Shown: piece by piece, positions 33,274 through 41,511 of the stretch
Numbering within the stretch: the first letter of the stretch is position 1
Layout of the letters: every line of letters starts with the position of its first letter
NCBI GenBank assembly: GCA_020072815.1
Contig: JAIQGE010000012.1
Location: forward strand, 1 to 64,000
Reading direction: 5' to 3'
DNA length: 64,000 bases
DNA from: Terriglobia bacterium
GTDB lineage: Bacteria > Acidobacteriota > Terriglobia > Terriglobales > Acidobacteriaceae
The notes under the pieces: model-generated
Seen by the model: the letters and a program-made list of their open reading frames with translations, nothing else
Database searches by the model: none
What the model was told of the DNA's origin: nothing
Translations under genes and position numbers: made by a program

Positions 33274-35706
33274 ATGATTTTACCCAACAAGAAGGACTTG
33301 CAATATGCGTGGAGAGCGTTGATCCATGAGCCGCTCTTTATCTTGGCGGTTGTGCTGCCGCTGGCCCTGGGCATTGGCGCGAATACGGCGATCTTCAGCG
33401 TGGCAGATGCCTTGCTACGCCAGCCTTTGCCATTCGCAAACATGGACCGACTGGTGCTGATGACGGAAAGCTCGCCTCTGCGCCCCGACGGAAATTTTGG
33501 GGTCACGCCGGCCAACTATCTCGACTGGAAGGCGCAAAGCACGTCCTTTGAATCCCTGGCGGCTTTTTCTCCCGAGGAAAGCGGGTTGACCGACTCCGGC
33601 GTTCCGGAAGCAATCACCGCAGCCAGCGTCACCAATAACTTTTTCTCCACCCTGGGCATCGTGCCCCTTAAGGGAAGGTTCTTCTCCGGCGGCGAGGTGA
33701 CCGGAGACCAGGAGAACGGCGTTGTCTTGAGCTATGGCTTCTGGGAGCGCAAGTTCGGCGCCAAGCCGGACGTTCTGGGCAAGGAATTGACGATTGATTC
33801 GGTCAAATACACGGTCATCGGCATTCTGAAAAAAGGGAGCGGCTTCCCCGTGAACGCGGACCTGTGGAAGCCTCTGGTCCTGGGGCCGCGCGAAGTCCAG
33901 GACCGCAGCACGCATCGGTTTCAAATAATCGGGCGGCTCAAGCCTGGAACTGCCATCCCCAGGGCCCAGGCTGAAATGAAGGAAGTCACGGCCCAACTCG
34001 GAAAAGCCTACCCCGACACGAACCAGGGTTGGGGGGCGCACGTGTTTCCTCTGGGCGATTTCTTCAGCGGCGGACTTACCGCGCGCTACACCCTGTTGAT
34101 GATGGGCGCTGTGTTGTTTGTGCTGCTGATTGTCTGCTCGAATATCGCCAACCTCCAACTGGTGCGCGGAATCGTAAGAAAACGTGAATGGTCCTTGCGG
34201 TATGCGTTGGGAGCGAACCGCTGGCATGTGATCCGGATCCTTCTCATGGAGAGCATTGCGCTGGCCTTGGTCAGCGCCGGACTGGCAATCTGGGTGGCGA
34301 CCATCAGCCTGCGTCTGATTCGCGTCAACATGCCGGCCTCCATTGCCAGGTTCATTCCCGGTTTTGATCAAATCGCCCTCAACCAGCATGCCATGCTTTT
34401 TACGGTAGGAATCGCGGTTTTCAGCGGAATTGCTTCGGGCCTGCTGCCCGCGCTCTATTCGTCGCGCACTGACATCAACAAGGAATTGAAAGAAGGAGGC
34501 AAGGGTTCCACCACGGACCGGTCGCATCAGCGCCTGAGTTCGATTCTGCTGGTAAGCGAAGTGGCCGTCACTTTGATGCTGCTGGTTGGCACCGGCCTGA
34601 TGGTGCGCGGCTCGACTTCCATCCGGCAGAACTTCGCGGAGATGCGGCCTGAGCAAGTGCTTACGGCGCGGTTCCATCTTGGACCGCAGTATGTCCAGCC
34701 CGCGGCCTCCCTGAAGTTTTATCAGCGTTTGCTGGAACAGCTGGCCACCATTCCTGGTGTGTCTTCATCGTCAGTGGCCACCAACATCCCTTATGGTGGA
34801 CACGCCAGTACGGCGCCGGTCACGGTGCAGGGCGCTCCTCCCACCAAGGCGGGAGAGCGCAACTCCGTCATGGTCCAGATCGTGAGTGCCGATTTCTTTC
34901 ATACCATGGCGCTCCCGGTGCGGACCGGCAGGACCTTTCAGGCATCGGACGACGAGAATGCCGCTCCCGTGGTCATTGTCAGCAAGCAAATGGCACAGCG
35001 CTATTGGCCCCATCAGGACCCCATCGGACGGCAGCTTCAACTCGGTGGCATCACGGCGCCGACACCTTGGTTGCGAGTAGTCGGCGTTGCTGATGATATT
35101 CGCTACAACTGGCTGGACACGGACGCCGGCTACGTGGTCTACCGGCCGGTTCCCCAAGCGCAGCAGCGCAGCGCGTATCTGTTGCTGCGGACGCAAAGCG
35201 ATCCCCAGAACTTTGTGCGCGTCTTGAACCAGCGCGTTGGAGGAATTGACCAGGAGCAGGCGCTCTCGGAAGTGCAATCGTGGGACGAGGTAATTTCCCA
35301 GTCCATGATTGGCCTCTCTTACGTGCGGACCATGATGCTGGTCCTGGCCGTACTCGCTGTCGTGGTGGCCTCGGTCGGCATTTACGGGCTGATGAGCTAT
35401 ACGGTGGCGACCAAGCGCGAGGAGATTGGAATTCGCATGGCGCTGGGAGCGCAACGCAGGCAGATCATGAACATGATCATTGGCCGGGGGATGCTGATCA
35501 CCAATATCGGGCTGGCCATCGGCCTGCTCGGGTCCTTCGCTCTTACGCGCACTCTCGCCAGCTTGGTTTTCGGCATTAGCGCGCTTGATCCGTTGACCTT
35601 TGGCGGCGCGGCGGTCATCTTCATCGTTGTGGCGTTGATCGCGTCGTATCTGCCGGCACGTCAAGCGTCAAAGCTGGATCCGCTGAACGTCTTCAGGGCG
35701 CAATAG
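33274..35706 (+). CDS. ABC transporter permease, acidobacterial duplicated orphan permease type
   Basis: 810 residues. Two FtsX/MacB halves each carry a long periplasmic loop: residues 1-410 (IFILAV..LGIGANTAIFSVADALLRQPLPF, then FVLLIVCSNIANLQLVR) and 420-810 (LLVSEVAVTLMLL, then VASVGIYGLMSYTVATKREEIGIRMALGAQ). This twin-permease layout without an ATPase next to it is the ADOP family, abundant in Acidobacteriota. It may export or protect against a product, but it may also be an unrelated neighbour, since it starts 31 bp after the hydratase. Confidence 0.88.
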   Translation: MILPNKKDLQYAWRALIHEPLFILAVVLPLALGIGANTAIFSVADALLRQPLPFANMDRLVLMTESSPLRPDGNFGVTPANYLDWKAQSTSFESLAAFSPEESGLTDSGVPEAITAASVTNNFFSTLGIVPLKGRFFSGGEVTGDQENGVVLSYGFWERKFGAKPDVLGKELTIDSVKYTVIGILKKGSGFPVNADLWKPLVLGPREVQDRSTHRFQIIGRLKPGTAIPRAQAEMKEVTAQLGKAYPDTNQGWGAHVFPLGDFFSGGLTARYTLLMMGAVLFVLLIVCSNIANLQLVRGIVRKREWSLRYALGANRWHVIRILLMESIALALVSAGLAIWVATISLRLIRVNMPASIARFIPGFDQIALNQHAMLFTVGIAVFSGIASGLLPALYSSRTDINKELKEGGKGSTTDRSHQRLSSILLVSEVAVTLMLLVGTGLMVRGSTSIRQNFAEMRPEQVLTARFHLGPQYVQPAASLKFYQRLLEQLATIPGVSSSSVATNIPYGGHASTAPVTVQGAPPTKAGERNSVMVQIVSADFFHTMALPVRTGRTFQASDDENAAPVVIVSKQMAQRYWPHQDPIGRQLQLGGITAPTPWLRVVGVADDIRYNWLDTDAGYVVYRPVPQAQQRSAYLLLRTQSDPQNFVRVLNQRVGGIDQEQALSEVQSWDEVISQSMIGLSYVRTMMLVLAVLAVVVASVGIYGLMSYTVATKREEIGIRMALGAQRRQIMNMIIGRGMLITNIGLAIGLLGSFALTRTLASLVFGISALDPLTFGGAAVIFIVVALIASYLPARQASKLDPLNVFRAQ

Positions 35707-35798
35707 GGCACAGACAAGGCAAGGGCAGAGTCAGGCAGACAAAACGAGCGCAGCGGCATAGCTATGGCGCATCTCGCGGCGCCCTGGCTATTCGGCGC

Positions 35799-38054
35799 TT
35801 AAGAGAGCACTGTCTCGTACTCCTGATGAGCAACCCGTTCCGGAGAGAAACTGACATATCCCTTGCCGTGCAATGACATCAGCGTTTCACGCAGAGGTTC
35901 CTTGTGGACGGGATTGACGGCGTCCAGAAGCTCCCTGAGCGTTACCCTTCGGTCTGTTGCATGTACCAGGACCAAATAGACCAGTTCTGCGATCTTGAAA
36001 CGCTTTGCGTTCTGGATAATCCAGAATGACTTCTTCTCGTCACGCTCTATCGCCGCCACACCTTGCTGCCACTCCAGGTAGGCTTTGTAGGTGGCTTCAA
36101 TCGCCGAGTCTTTCATGTTCTTGACGTGCTCCCGGAGCTGGTCCCGGGCCTTGAATATCTTGCTGATCTCAAAGGCTGATGTGGCCAGCCTTCCTTCTAC
36201 CGTCACGGCACAATCAAGGACTTCATCGCTGGTTTGCGGCTTTCGGCTTCTCGCCGGCATCGCCACCGGGTGTTCTTTGAAGAATTGTCGTCCGAATTTC
36301 TGGTAGTAGATCATGGAATGAAGGGAATCCGTACCTCCGGCCCAGGGACGAGGAAGGACCTGGGGGAACAAGCCACCGGTTTCGTCAAACGATTCGTCGC
36401 CCTCTTCGGCGGAGAGCATTTGCCGTTCGCCTGCGACAGTTGATTGATAGCCCAGTGACCTGACGATATCGGCGTCCCGGGCTTCCGTCAGGCTGATCCC
36501 AAACTTCTCCGGGTTTTTCGCCACCAGCGCGGTCCCGGTCAGGACGAACTTACCGATGCCTCCCGTTGACCAACTGTCTTTGTGCAGTTGGACGAATCCC
36601 ATGGTCTCCTTTCTCTCCGTTTCCGTCTCGGTGGGAAAATGGCTGAAGGCCATGATTTGCACCGCAATGCCTGCATCGGCAAAGTTATTCATGGTCTCGC
36701 CCATATACTGCACCTTGGTGCCCTTATCAATCAGGTCGAGCACCCGCTGGTTCCCTGACTCCATGCCGAAGGAAACCGAAACACAGCCGCTCTCCGCCAT
36801 TTTCCGGCAGCGGTCCTTGGAAAATATCTTTTCCATGCGGAGCTCGGCGCCCCAGCGGATATTGAGGTCCGATTCCCTGATGGCATCTGACAGTCGCTCG
36901 AGATATCCGGGGGCCATTACATCCACGGCAAAATACACGTACGTGACATTTTCTTCTTTGGAGATCTTCTTCAGGTCCGCGACTACTGCGTCGGCGGTTT
37001 TCTCCCGCCACGGCGACGTAGGCTTGTCAGTGTTCAGGCCGTAATCACAGAACGTACAGCGGTTCCAGTAACAACCGCGGGTGGGCGAATAATTAATGCC
37101 CCTTTCAGGCGAGAGATACAGGTCCCATGAATGCTGGTACACGGGACAGCCCAACGCGGCGACATTCTCATAGTGAATGGACTTGGGAAGCCGAAGGGTG
37201 TCTGACTTTGAATCGTAAGTAATCAGGTTCGGGATCTTTTCATTCCCCTGGATATCGCCGCCGGCGTCAGCGATTTCGCATATGGCAGTTTCGCCTTCGC
37301 CCACTACGATTCCGTCGCAGACGTCAAAGAAGCGCTTCAATAGCGACTTATCTTTCAGATATTTATAGGCCTGGCTGGTAGCAGTGCCACCGAGCAAAAA
37401 CAGCTTCTCCGGCCAGCGTTTCTTCATCAGCCGCAATAGATGAAGCCCGGGCAGCAACTGGTGGTCATACACGATGCTCATGCCGATGCAGTCTGAAGAC
37501 AGCAAATCTTTGTCGCTCGCACATCTGTCAAAGAAGAATTTCTCTATCGGGTAACATATTTTGCTGCAGAGATCAGGGTTGAAAAGATCATTCAGGTGGT
37601 AAATGGAGTACCTGCCGCGGCTCTTCATCTTGAAGTCTTGAATCTCTGAGGGATAGCACAAGGCCCCTACCGTGCGGAAATGACGGCGCAGATGCTTGAC
37701 GGAGTCTCGATAGACGTCATAGTTGGTAAATGCTTCGCGGCTGCGCATGGTGGCCGCCGCCTGCTGTATCGCGCCCGGATCACCCTTTTCCGCCGACCAC
37801 AGGGAATAAAACTCCTCCTGTTCAGAAAAGCTCAACCCGCCCTGCAATGACAATGCGTCCAGCCGGTGCTCCACCTCATCCGACAAATCGTGGATGACGT
37901 CATCTTCAAGACAATAGTTAACGAACTCTACGTTCAGGTCACGGGTGGATATATTCTCAAACCCATTTTGAAGTAGATGCCCTCGTAGGTAGGCGGTAGA
38001 GTGATACGGAATAGTTGGGTCATCAAGCGGGGGATGGATGAAAGTGATCTTCAT
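35799..38054 (-). CDS. B12-binding radical SAM protein (751 aa)
   Basis: An N-terminal cobalamin-binding-like Rossmann domain (about 1-260, KITFIHPPLDDPTIPYHS; GLHLLRLMKKRWPEKLFLLGGTA) precedes a radical SAM barrel. The cluster motif is GCYWNRCTFCDYG, a CX4CX2C spacing in place of the canonical CX3CX2C. SVSFGMESGNQRVLDLIDKG is the conserved SAM-barrel strand. The C-terminal 90 residues look like a winged helix (RVTLRELLDAVN, then ETLMSLHGKGYVSF). Such enzymes methylate or cyclise unactivated carbons, including in peptides. It converges on the ABC permease gene. Confidence 0.85.
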   Translation of the reverse strand: MKITFIHPPLDDPTIPYHSTAYLRGHLLQNGFENISTRDLNVEFVNYCLEDDVIHDLSDEVEHRLDALSLQGGLSFSEQEEFYSLWSAEKGDPGAIQQAAATMRSREAFTNYDVYRDSVKHLRRHFRTVGALCYPSEIQDFKMKSRGRYSIYHLNDLFNPDLCSKICYPIEKFFFDRCASDKDLLSSDCIGMSIVYDHQLLPGLHLLRLMKKRWPEKLFLLGGTATSQAYKYLKDKSLLKRFFDVCDGIVVGEGETAICEIADAGGDIQGNEKIPNLITYDSKSDTLRLPKSIHYENVAALGCPVYQHSWDLYLSPERGINYSPTRGCYWNRCTFCDYGLNTDKPTSPWREKTADAVVADLKKISKEENVTYVYFAVDVMAPGYLERLSDAIRESDLNIRWGAELRMEKIFSKDRCRKMAESGCVSVSFGMESGNQRVLDLIDKGTKVQYMGETMNNFADAGIAVQIMAFSHFPTETETERKETMGFVQLHKDSWSTGGIGKFVLTGTALVAKNPEKFGISLTEARDADIVRSLGYQSTVAGERQMLSAEEGDESFDETGGLFPQVLPRPWAGGTDSLHSMIYYQKFGRQFFKEHPVAMPARSRKPQTSDEVLDCAVTVEGRLATSAFEISKIFKARDQLREHVKNMKDSAIEATYKAYLEWQQGVAAIERDEKKSFWIIQNAKRFKIAELVYLVLVHATDRRVTLRELLDAVNPVHKEPLRETLMSLHGKGYVSFSPERVAHQEYETVLS

Positions 38055-38773
38055 TCGGTGCCTGACTCTCTACAGGCTGGAGCGCATCATCTTGTTCAGC
38101 GCCGCGTGAATTCATGCGGCTCCAAGGGACATTCTGCAGGCCGTTGTCTTCGGAAGCCTTGATATATTCTGCTTAGATAAGAACTAGCCAAGATAATCCG
38201 AGCTATTTTGCTCTTATCCTGGTTTGGAATCAACGACTTTCTGCGGCAAACTATCTAGACAAACTGGAGGAAGCTCACCTTAACCTATTCCCAAAATGAG
38301 AAATCTATTCCCATAATGGGAATAGAAACCCCGTTAACTTGCAGCAGCCACAGATAAAAGCCAACGCCACTCGGCAGTGCGGTGGAGAAAAGATTCAGCC
38401 AATATGTGCTTGCTGCCATCGCCTTCGTTCCTTTGTGTCCTGTGTGTTTAAGATTCTTCTCATCACCCCGGTATCGGCGATCTTTAATCTCGGCAATCTT
38501 CGTCTAACCTGCCCGCCCCTTTTGTCCGTGAACCCTACAATCACGGATTCGTCGGCGGAAGTCTACTTTTTGGGGAGATGCGTCAGATCAAGTGTTCATT
38601 TCCTTTAATGTTCGCAAAGTTTTTCATCAAAACATCACCGCAAAGAGTGATGCTCATCACGCACATTAGAGTGCCATCGGGGTTATGGTGGAGGGCAATG
38701 TTAAGCACGATAGAATTTGTGCCACTTACAAAATCATCCGAATTCAGCACGGACTAGCAGGACATAGACCCTC
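38055..38773. other. 719-bp intergenic region with operator-like boxes
   Basis: No supported gene. It contains the paired inverted-repeat boxes at 38285-38325 and a stretch near 38563-38591 that resembles the IS3-type terminus at the left of the window. Short frames, such as the one at 38339-38608, show no coding character. Confidence 0.5.
38285..38325. promoter_or_regulatory. Tandem inverted-repeat boxes upstream of the radical SAM gene and the sigma54-type activator
   Basis: Two boxes, TTCCCAAAATGAGAA (38288-38302) and TTCCCATAATGGGAA (38308-38322), spaced 20 bp start to start. The second is a perfect 6-3-6 inverted repeat and the first has one mismatch. A spacing of two helical turns suggests cooperative binding of a dimeric regulator. 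Confidence 0.7.
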
Positions 38774-40204
38774 ATGAAATGCTTGTTTAGCGACTACCGG
38801 GCTGAATTTGGCCCGATACTGGCCGAAAAACTAGGAAGCGATTTTGAGCTTTCCACCGGGCGCGTTTGCCCTAACGGGAAGGACTGCTGCGATGTGATCA
38901 TGGTAGCAGTGCCTCCGCCCGCGCATGCGGACTTCGCCGCGCAGCTCGCCACGGTTGCCGGCGCAGCCAGGAACCACGCTGGAGTACCGGTGATAGGTCT
39001 GTTGGCGGCCCCTGATCATGACCTTGCTGTGCGTGTTTTGTCGGAAGGCGGCTATGACTGCTTTGTTGAGACAGATTCCCTGGAAGAACTCCGGATCATT
39101 CTGCGCCGCGCCATCCATTTCCATGAGCTGATGCGGGAAGTCGAGCACCTGCGCGACGTTGCAGGACGCGCGGCCGGCTTCGAACACATTCTTACGTCCA
39201 ACGCCAAGATGGAAACCGTGTGCCGGCTTCTGTCCAAAGTAGCGGCCACGTCGGCCACGGTCCTGCTCACGGGTGAGAGCGGCACCGGAAAAGGCATGAT
39301 GGCCAATGCCATCCATGAAGCCAGCCCGCAAAGCGGAAGGCCCTTCGTCGCACTCTCGTGCGCGTCCTTGCCGGAACACCTGATTGAAGCTGAGCTGTTT
39401 GGCCACGAAAAGGGCGCCTTCACCGGCGCTGTGGCTGCGCGCCATGGACGTTTTGAAGCCGCCGGCAAAGGCACTATTTTTCTGGATGAGGTCGGCGACC
39501 TTCCCCCCAGCATGCAAGTCAAGCTTCTGCGCGTTCTGCAGGAGAGGACCTTTGAGCGGCTGGGCAGCAACGAGTCGCGCACCATGGAAGCCCGGGTCAT
39601 CTGCGCCACGCACCGCCCGCTCAAAGCCCTGGTGAAGGCTGGCGCGTTCCGGGCTGATCTCTATTACCGCATCAGCACCGTGGAAGTCGAGCTGCCGCCG
39701 CTGCGCCAGAGGCGCGAAGACATTCTTCTGCTGGCGCATAGTCTGCTGCAGAAGTTCTCTGCCCGGCACAAGCGTCCAGCGCTGCGTTTCTCCCCGGGAG
39801 TGCTGGCAACACTGCAAGAGCATGCCTGGCCGGGTAATATCCGAGAACTGCAAAATGTGATTGAGCGGGCGGTGGTGGTTTGCGACGGTTCGGAAATCCA
39901 GGTTCGCGACCTTCCGCCCGAGTTTGCCGACTTTGCCGTGTCCGATGTGCCGGCTTCGCTCGACGATGCCGTGCGCGAGTTCAAGCGCCGGTGGATTCAG
40001 CGGGCATTGGCCCAGGCTGGCCACAATAAGGTCCAGACCGCCCGAACGCTGGGAATCGCTCGCTCTTCTCTGCACCGTTTGATCGATGAATTACAAATCC
40101 CGTGCGAAGAAGAGCCGGCGGATGACTCAGCGCGCGACAATCGCGAAGACCGCTTGGAAAAGGTGGCTTCGATTACTTCCGGCCGTGGCCCGCATGCCGC
40201 TTAA
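38774..40204 (+). CDS. Sigma54-dependent transcription activator with degenerate receiver
   Basis: 476 residues. The order is a receiver-like domain (1-120), AAA+ (about 140-370) and a Fis-type HTH (about 410-450, VQTARTLGIARSSLHRLIDELQ). Walker A is GESGTGKG, the sigma54-contact loop is GAFTGA, and Walker B is TIFLDEVGD. In the receiver the phospho-Asp position is not Asp (DVIMVAVPPP) and the conserved Lys is missing, so it is not expected to be switched by a kinase. The gene is divergent from the radical SAM gene, and the boxes at 38285 lie between them. Confidence 0.9.
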   Translation: MKCLFSDYRAEFGPILAEKLGSDFELSTGRVCPNGKDCCDVIMVAVPPPAHADFAAQLATVAGAARNHAGVPVIGLLAAPDHDLAVRVLSEGGYDCFVETDSLEELRIILRRAIHFHELMREVEHLRDVAGRAAGFEHILTSNAKMETVCRLLSKVAATSATVLLTGESGTGKGMMANAIHEASPQSGRPFVALSCASLPEHLIEAELFGHEKGAFTGAVAARHGRFEAAGKGTIFLDEVGDLPPSMQVKLLRVLQERTFERLGSNESRTMEARVICATHRPLKALVKAGAFRADLYYRISTVEVELPPLRQRREDILLLAHSLLQKFSARHKRPALRFSPGVLATLQEHAWPGNIRELQNVIERAVVVCDGSEIQVRDLPPEFADFAVSDVPASLDDAVREFKRRWIQRALAQAGHNKVQTARTLGIARSSLHRLIDELQIPCEEEPADDSARDNREDRLEKVASITSGRGPHAA

Positions 40205-40236
40205 CCCCAAGTCCTGCTTTCAATTCCCTCTAGGTA

Positions 40237-41511
40237 TCATTTCTGGCGCCGGCTGATATACACGGCCGACCGCAGTGCGGCCCCAAAGAAAAACGGCGGC
40301 GCCAGGAAGATGGAAAGAAATGGCAAGCCGAGCAGAAGCTGGTTCTCACTGCGGAGCCCGGCAAAGTAAGCGTAAACAATCACCGCGGCTGAAGCTGCAT
40401 ACCAGATCAGAATGAACTGGCAGGCGAACGGCAAGAGCCGCTGCGCGCCGGACAAGAACTTCTTGCCCCATACCAACAGCCACATGCCCACCGGCAATAG
40501 GATCACCTGGTTGTGAAACAGCCAGTTGGGACCGCTGACCACGCCGGCGGCAAGCGCCAGACAAAGCCCGGCGGCAAAGGCCGGCGTGCGCGGCAAGCTC
40601 TTCCGGAGAGTGAAACAGACCCATGCCACCACCGCCCACATGCCCAGGGTGATCATGACCGCCCCAATACGGTTTCCGGCCAGCATCTCGATTGGCGAGC
40701 GGCCCTGGGTGTACCGGCGATACTGTTGCAGCACGCCCAGCCATTCGGTGATCCATCCCGGCTGCAACACCTGAGCGGCAATCATCAGGACGGCCATCGC
40801 GGTCGCGCCCGCGATCGCAAACTTGTAGCGGCGCCGCCAGTCTCCAATCACCCAGATCGCCATCCAAAGCGCCACGGGGAGCGCCAGATGCGGCTTCATC
40901 ATGGCAAACGCCAGCAACACACCCGCTGGAAGCAGCCTGTGTCGCGCCACCAGATACATGCTGGCCGCCAGCAGAAAACAAACCAATAAGCCCAGTTGCT
41001 GCAGGGACACGCCTTGCACCACGGGGATCCCGACCATCAGCAGGCCGGCCCACAGCAAATCACTGCCAGAATTCAGCGAAATCCCCAGAGCGTCCGACCA
41101 GAGCAATACGCTCCAAACCATCAGGGCCGCCAGCACAACAGACGCCAGCGGTTGAAGCACCGCAAACGGAATCGCCAGTACCGGAAGGAGCAGGATGCTG
41201 GTGAATAACGGGTAAGCGAAGCGCTGCTCATCGTATTGTTGGGCCCGCGCGGCGCTGGTCAAAGTCGGGCCGTACATTGCATCTTGAATTTCCCGCGTGA
41301 CTTTGTCCGAATACGGGTCGCCGTGGTGCAGCAGCGCCTCACGGCTGGCAATCCATGAGCGTTGCAGATCTGATCCGTAGCCGGTGATCTGGAATGACGA
41401 GACACGCCGGCCCTCCGGGACCAGGATTCCCAGAAAGTAATAGCAACTAGTGAATGACGCCAGCAGCAGCAATACTGTAATGACGGCAATCTGGCTGCGG
41501 TCCGTTGTCAT
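40237..41511 (-). CDS. GT87-like (DUF2029) polytopic membrane protein, first copy
   Basis: About 424 residues with some ten membrane segments. After the first segment comes the acidic loop ITGYGSDLQRSWIASREALLHHGDPYSD, the DUF2029/GT87 pattern of polyprenyl-phosphate sugar-using glycosyltransferases. ATG 41511 overlaps the stop of the next gene upstream (TGATG), so they are translationally coupled. The substrate is unknown; a lipid-linked mannose donor is the family's usual one. Confidence 0.8.
   Translation of the reverse strand: MTTDRSQIAVITVLLLLASFTSCYYFLGILVPEGRRVSSFQITGYGSDLQRSWIASREALLHHGDPYSDKVTREIQDAMYGPTLTSAARAQQYDEQRFAYPLFTSILLLPVLAIPFAVLQPLASVVLAALMVWSVLLWSDALGISLNSGSDLLWAGLLMVGIPVVQGVSLQQLGLLVCFLLAASMYLVARHRLLPAGVLLAFAMMKPHLALPVALWMAIWVIGDWRRRYKFAIAGATAMAVLMIAAQVLQPGWITEWLGVLQQYRRYTQGRSPIEMLAGNRIGAVMITLGMWAVVAWVCFTLRKSLPRTPAFAAGLCLALAAGVVSGPNWLFHNQVILLPVGMWLLVWGKKFLSGAQRLLPFACQFILIWYAASAAVIVYAYFAGLRSENQLLLGLPFLSIFLAPPFFFGAALRSAVYISRRQK

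Noticed and set aside
33415-34677. 420-codon frame antisense to the ABC permease
   Set aside because: Shadow frame; the permease on the other strand has full family features.
38641-38700. Possible sigma54 promoter (TGGCAC-like) on the minus strand
   Set aside because: The GG to GC spacing is 11, not 10, and it is about 600 bp from the gene it would serve.
38831-40075. 414-codon frame antisense to the sigma54 activator
   Set aside because: Shadow frame; the activator has all AAA+ motifs.
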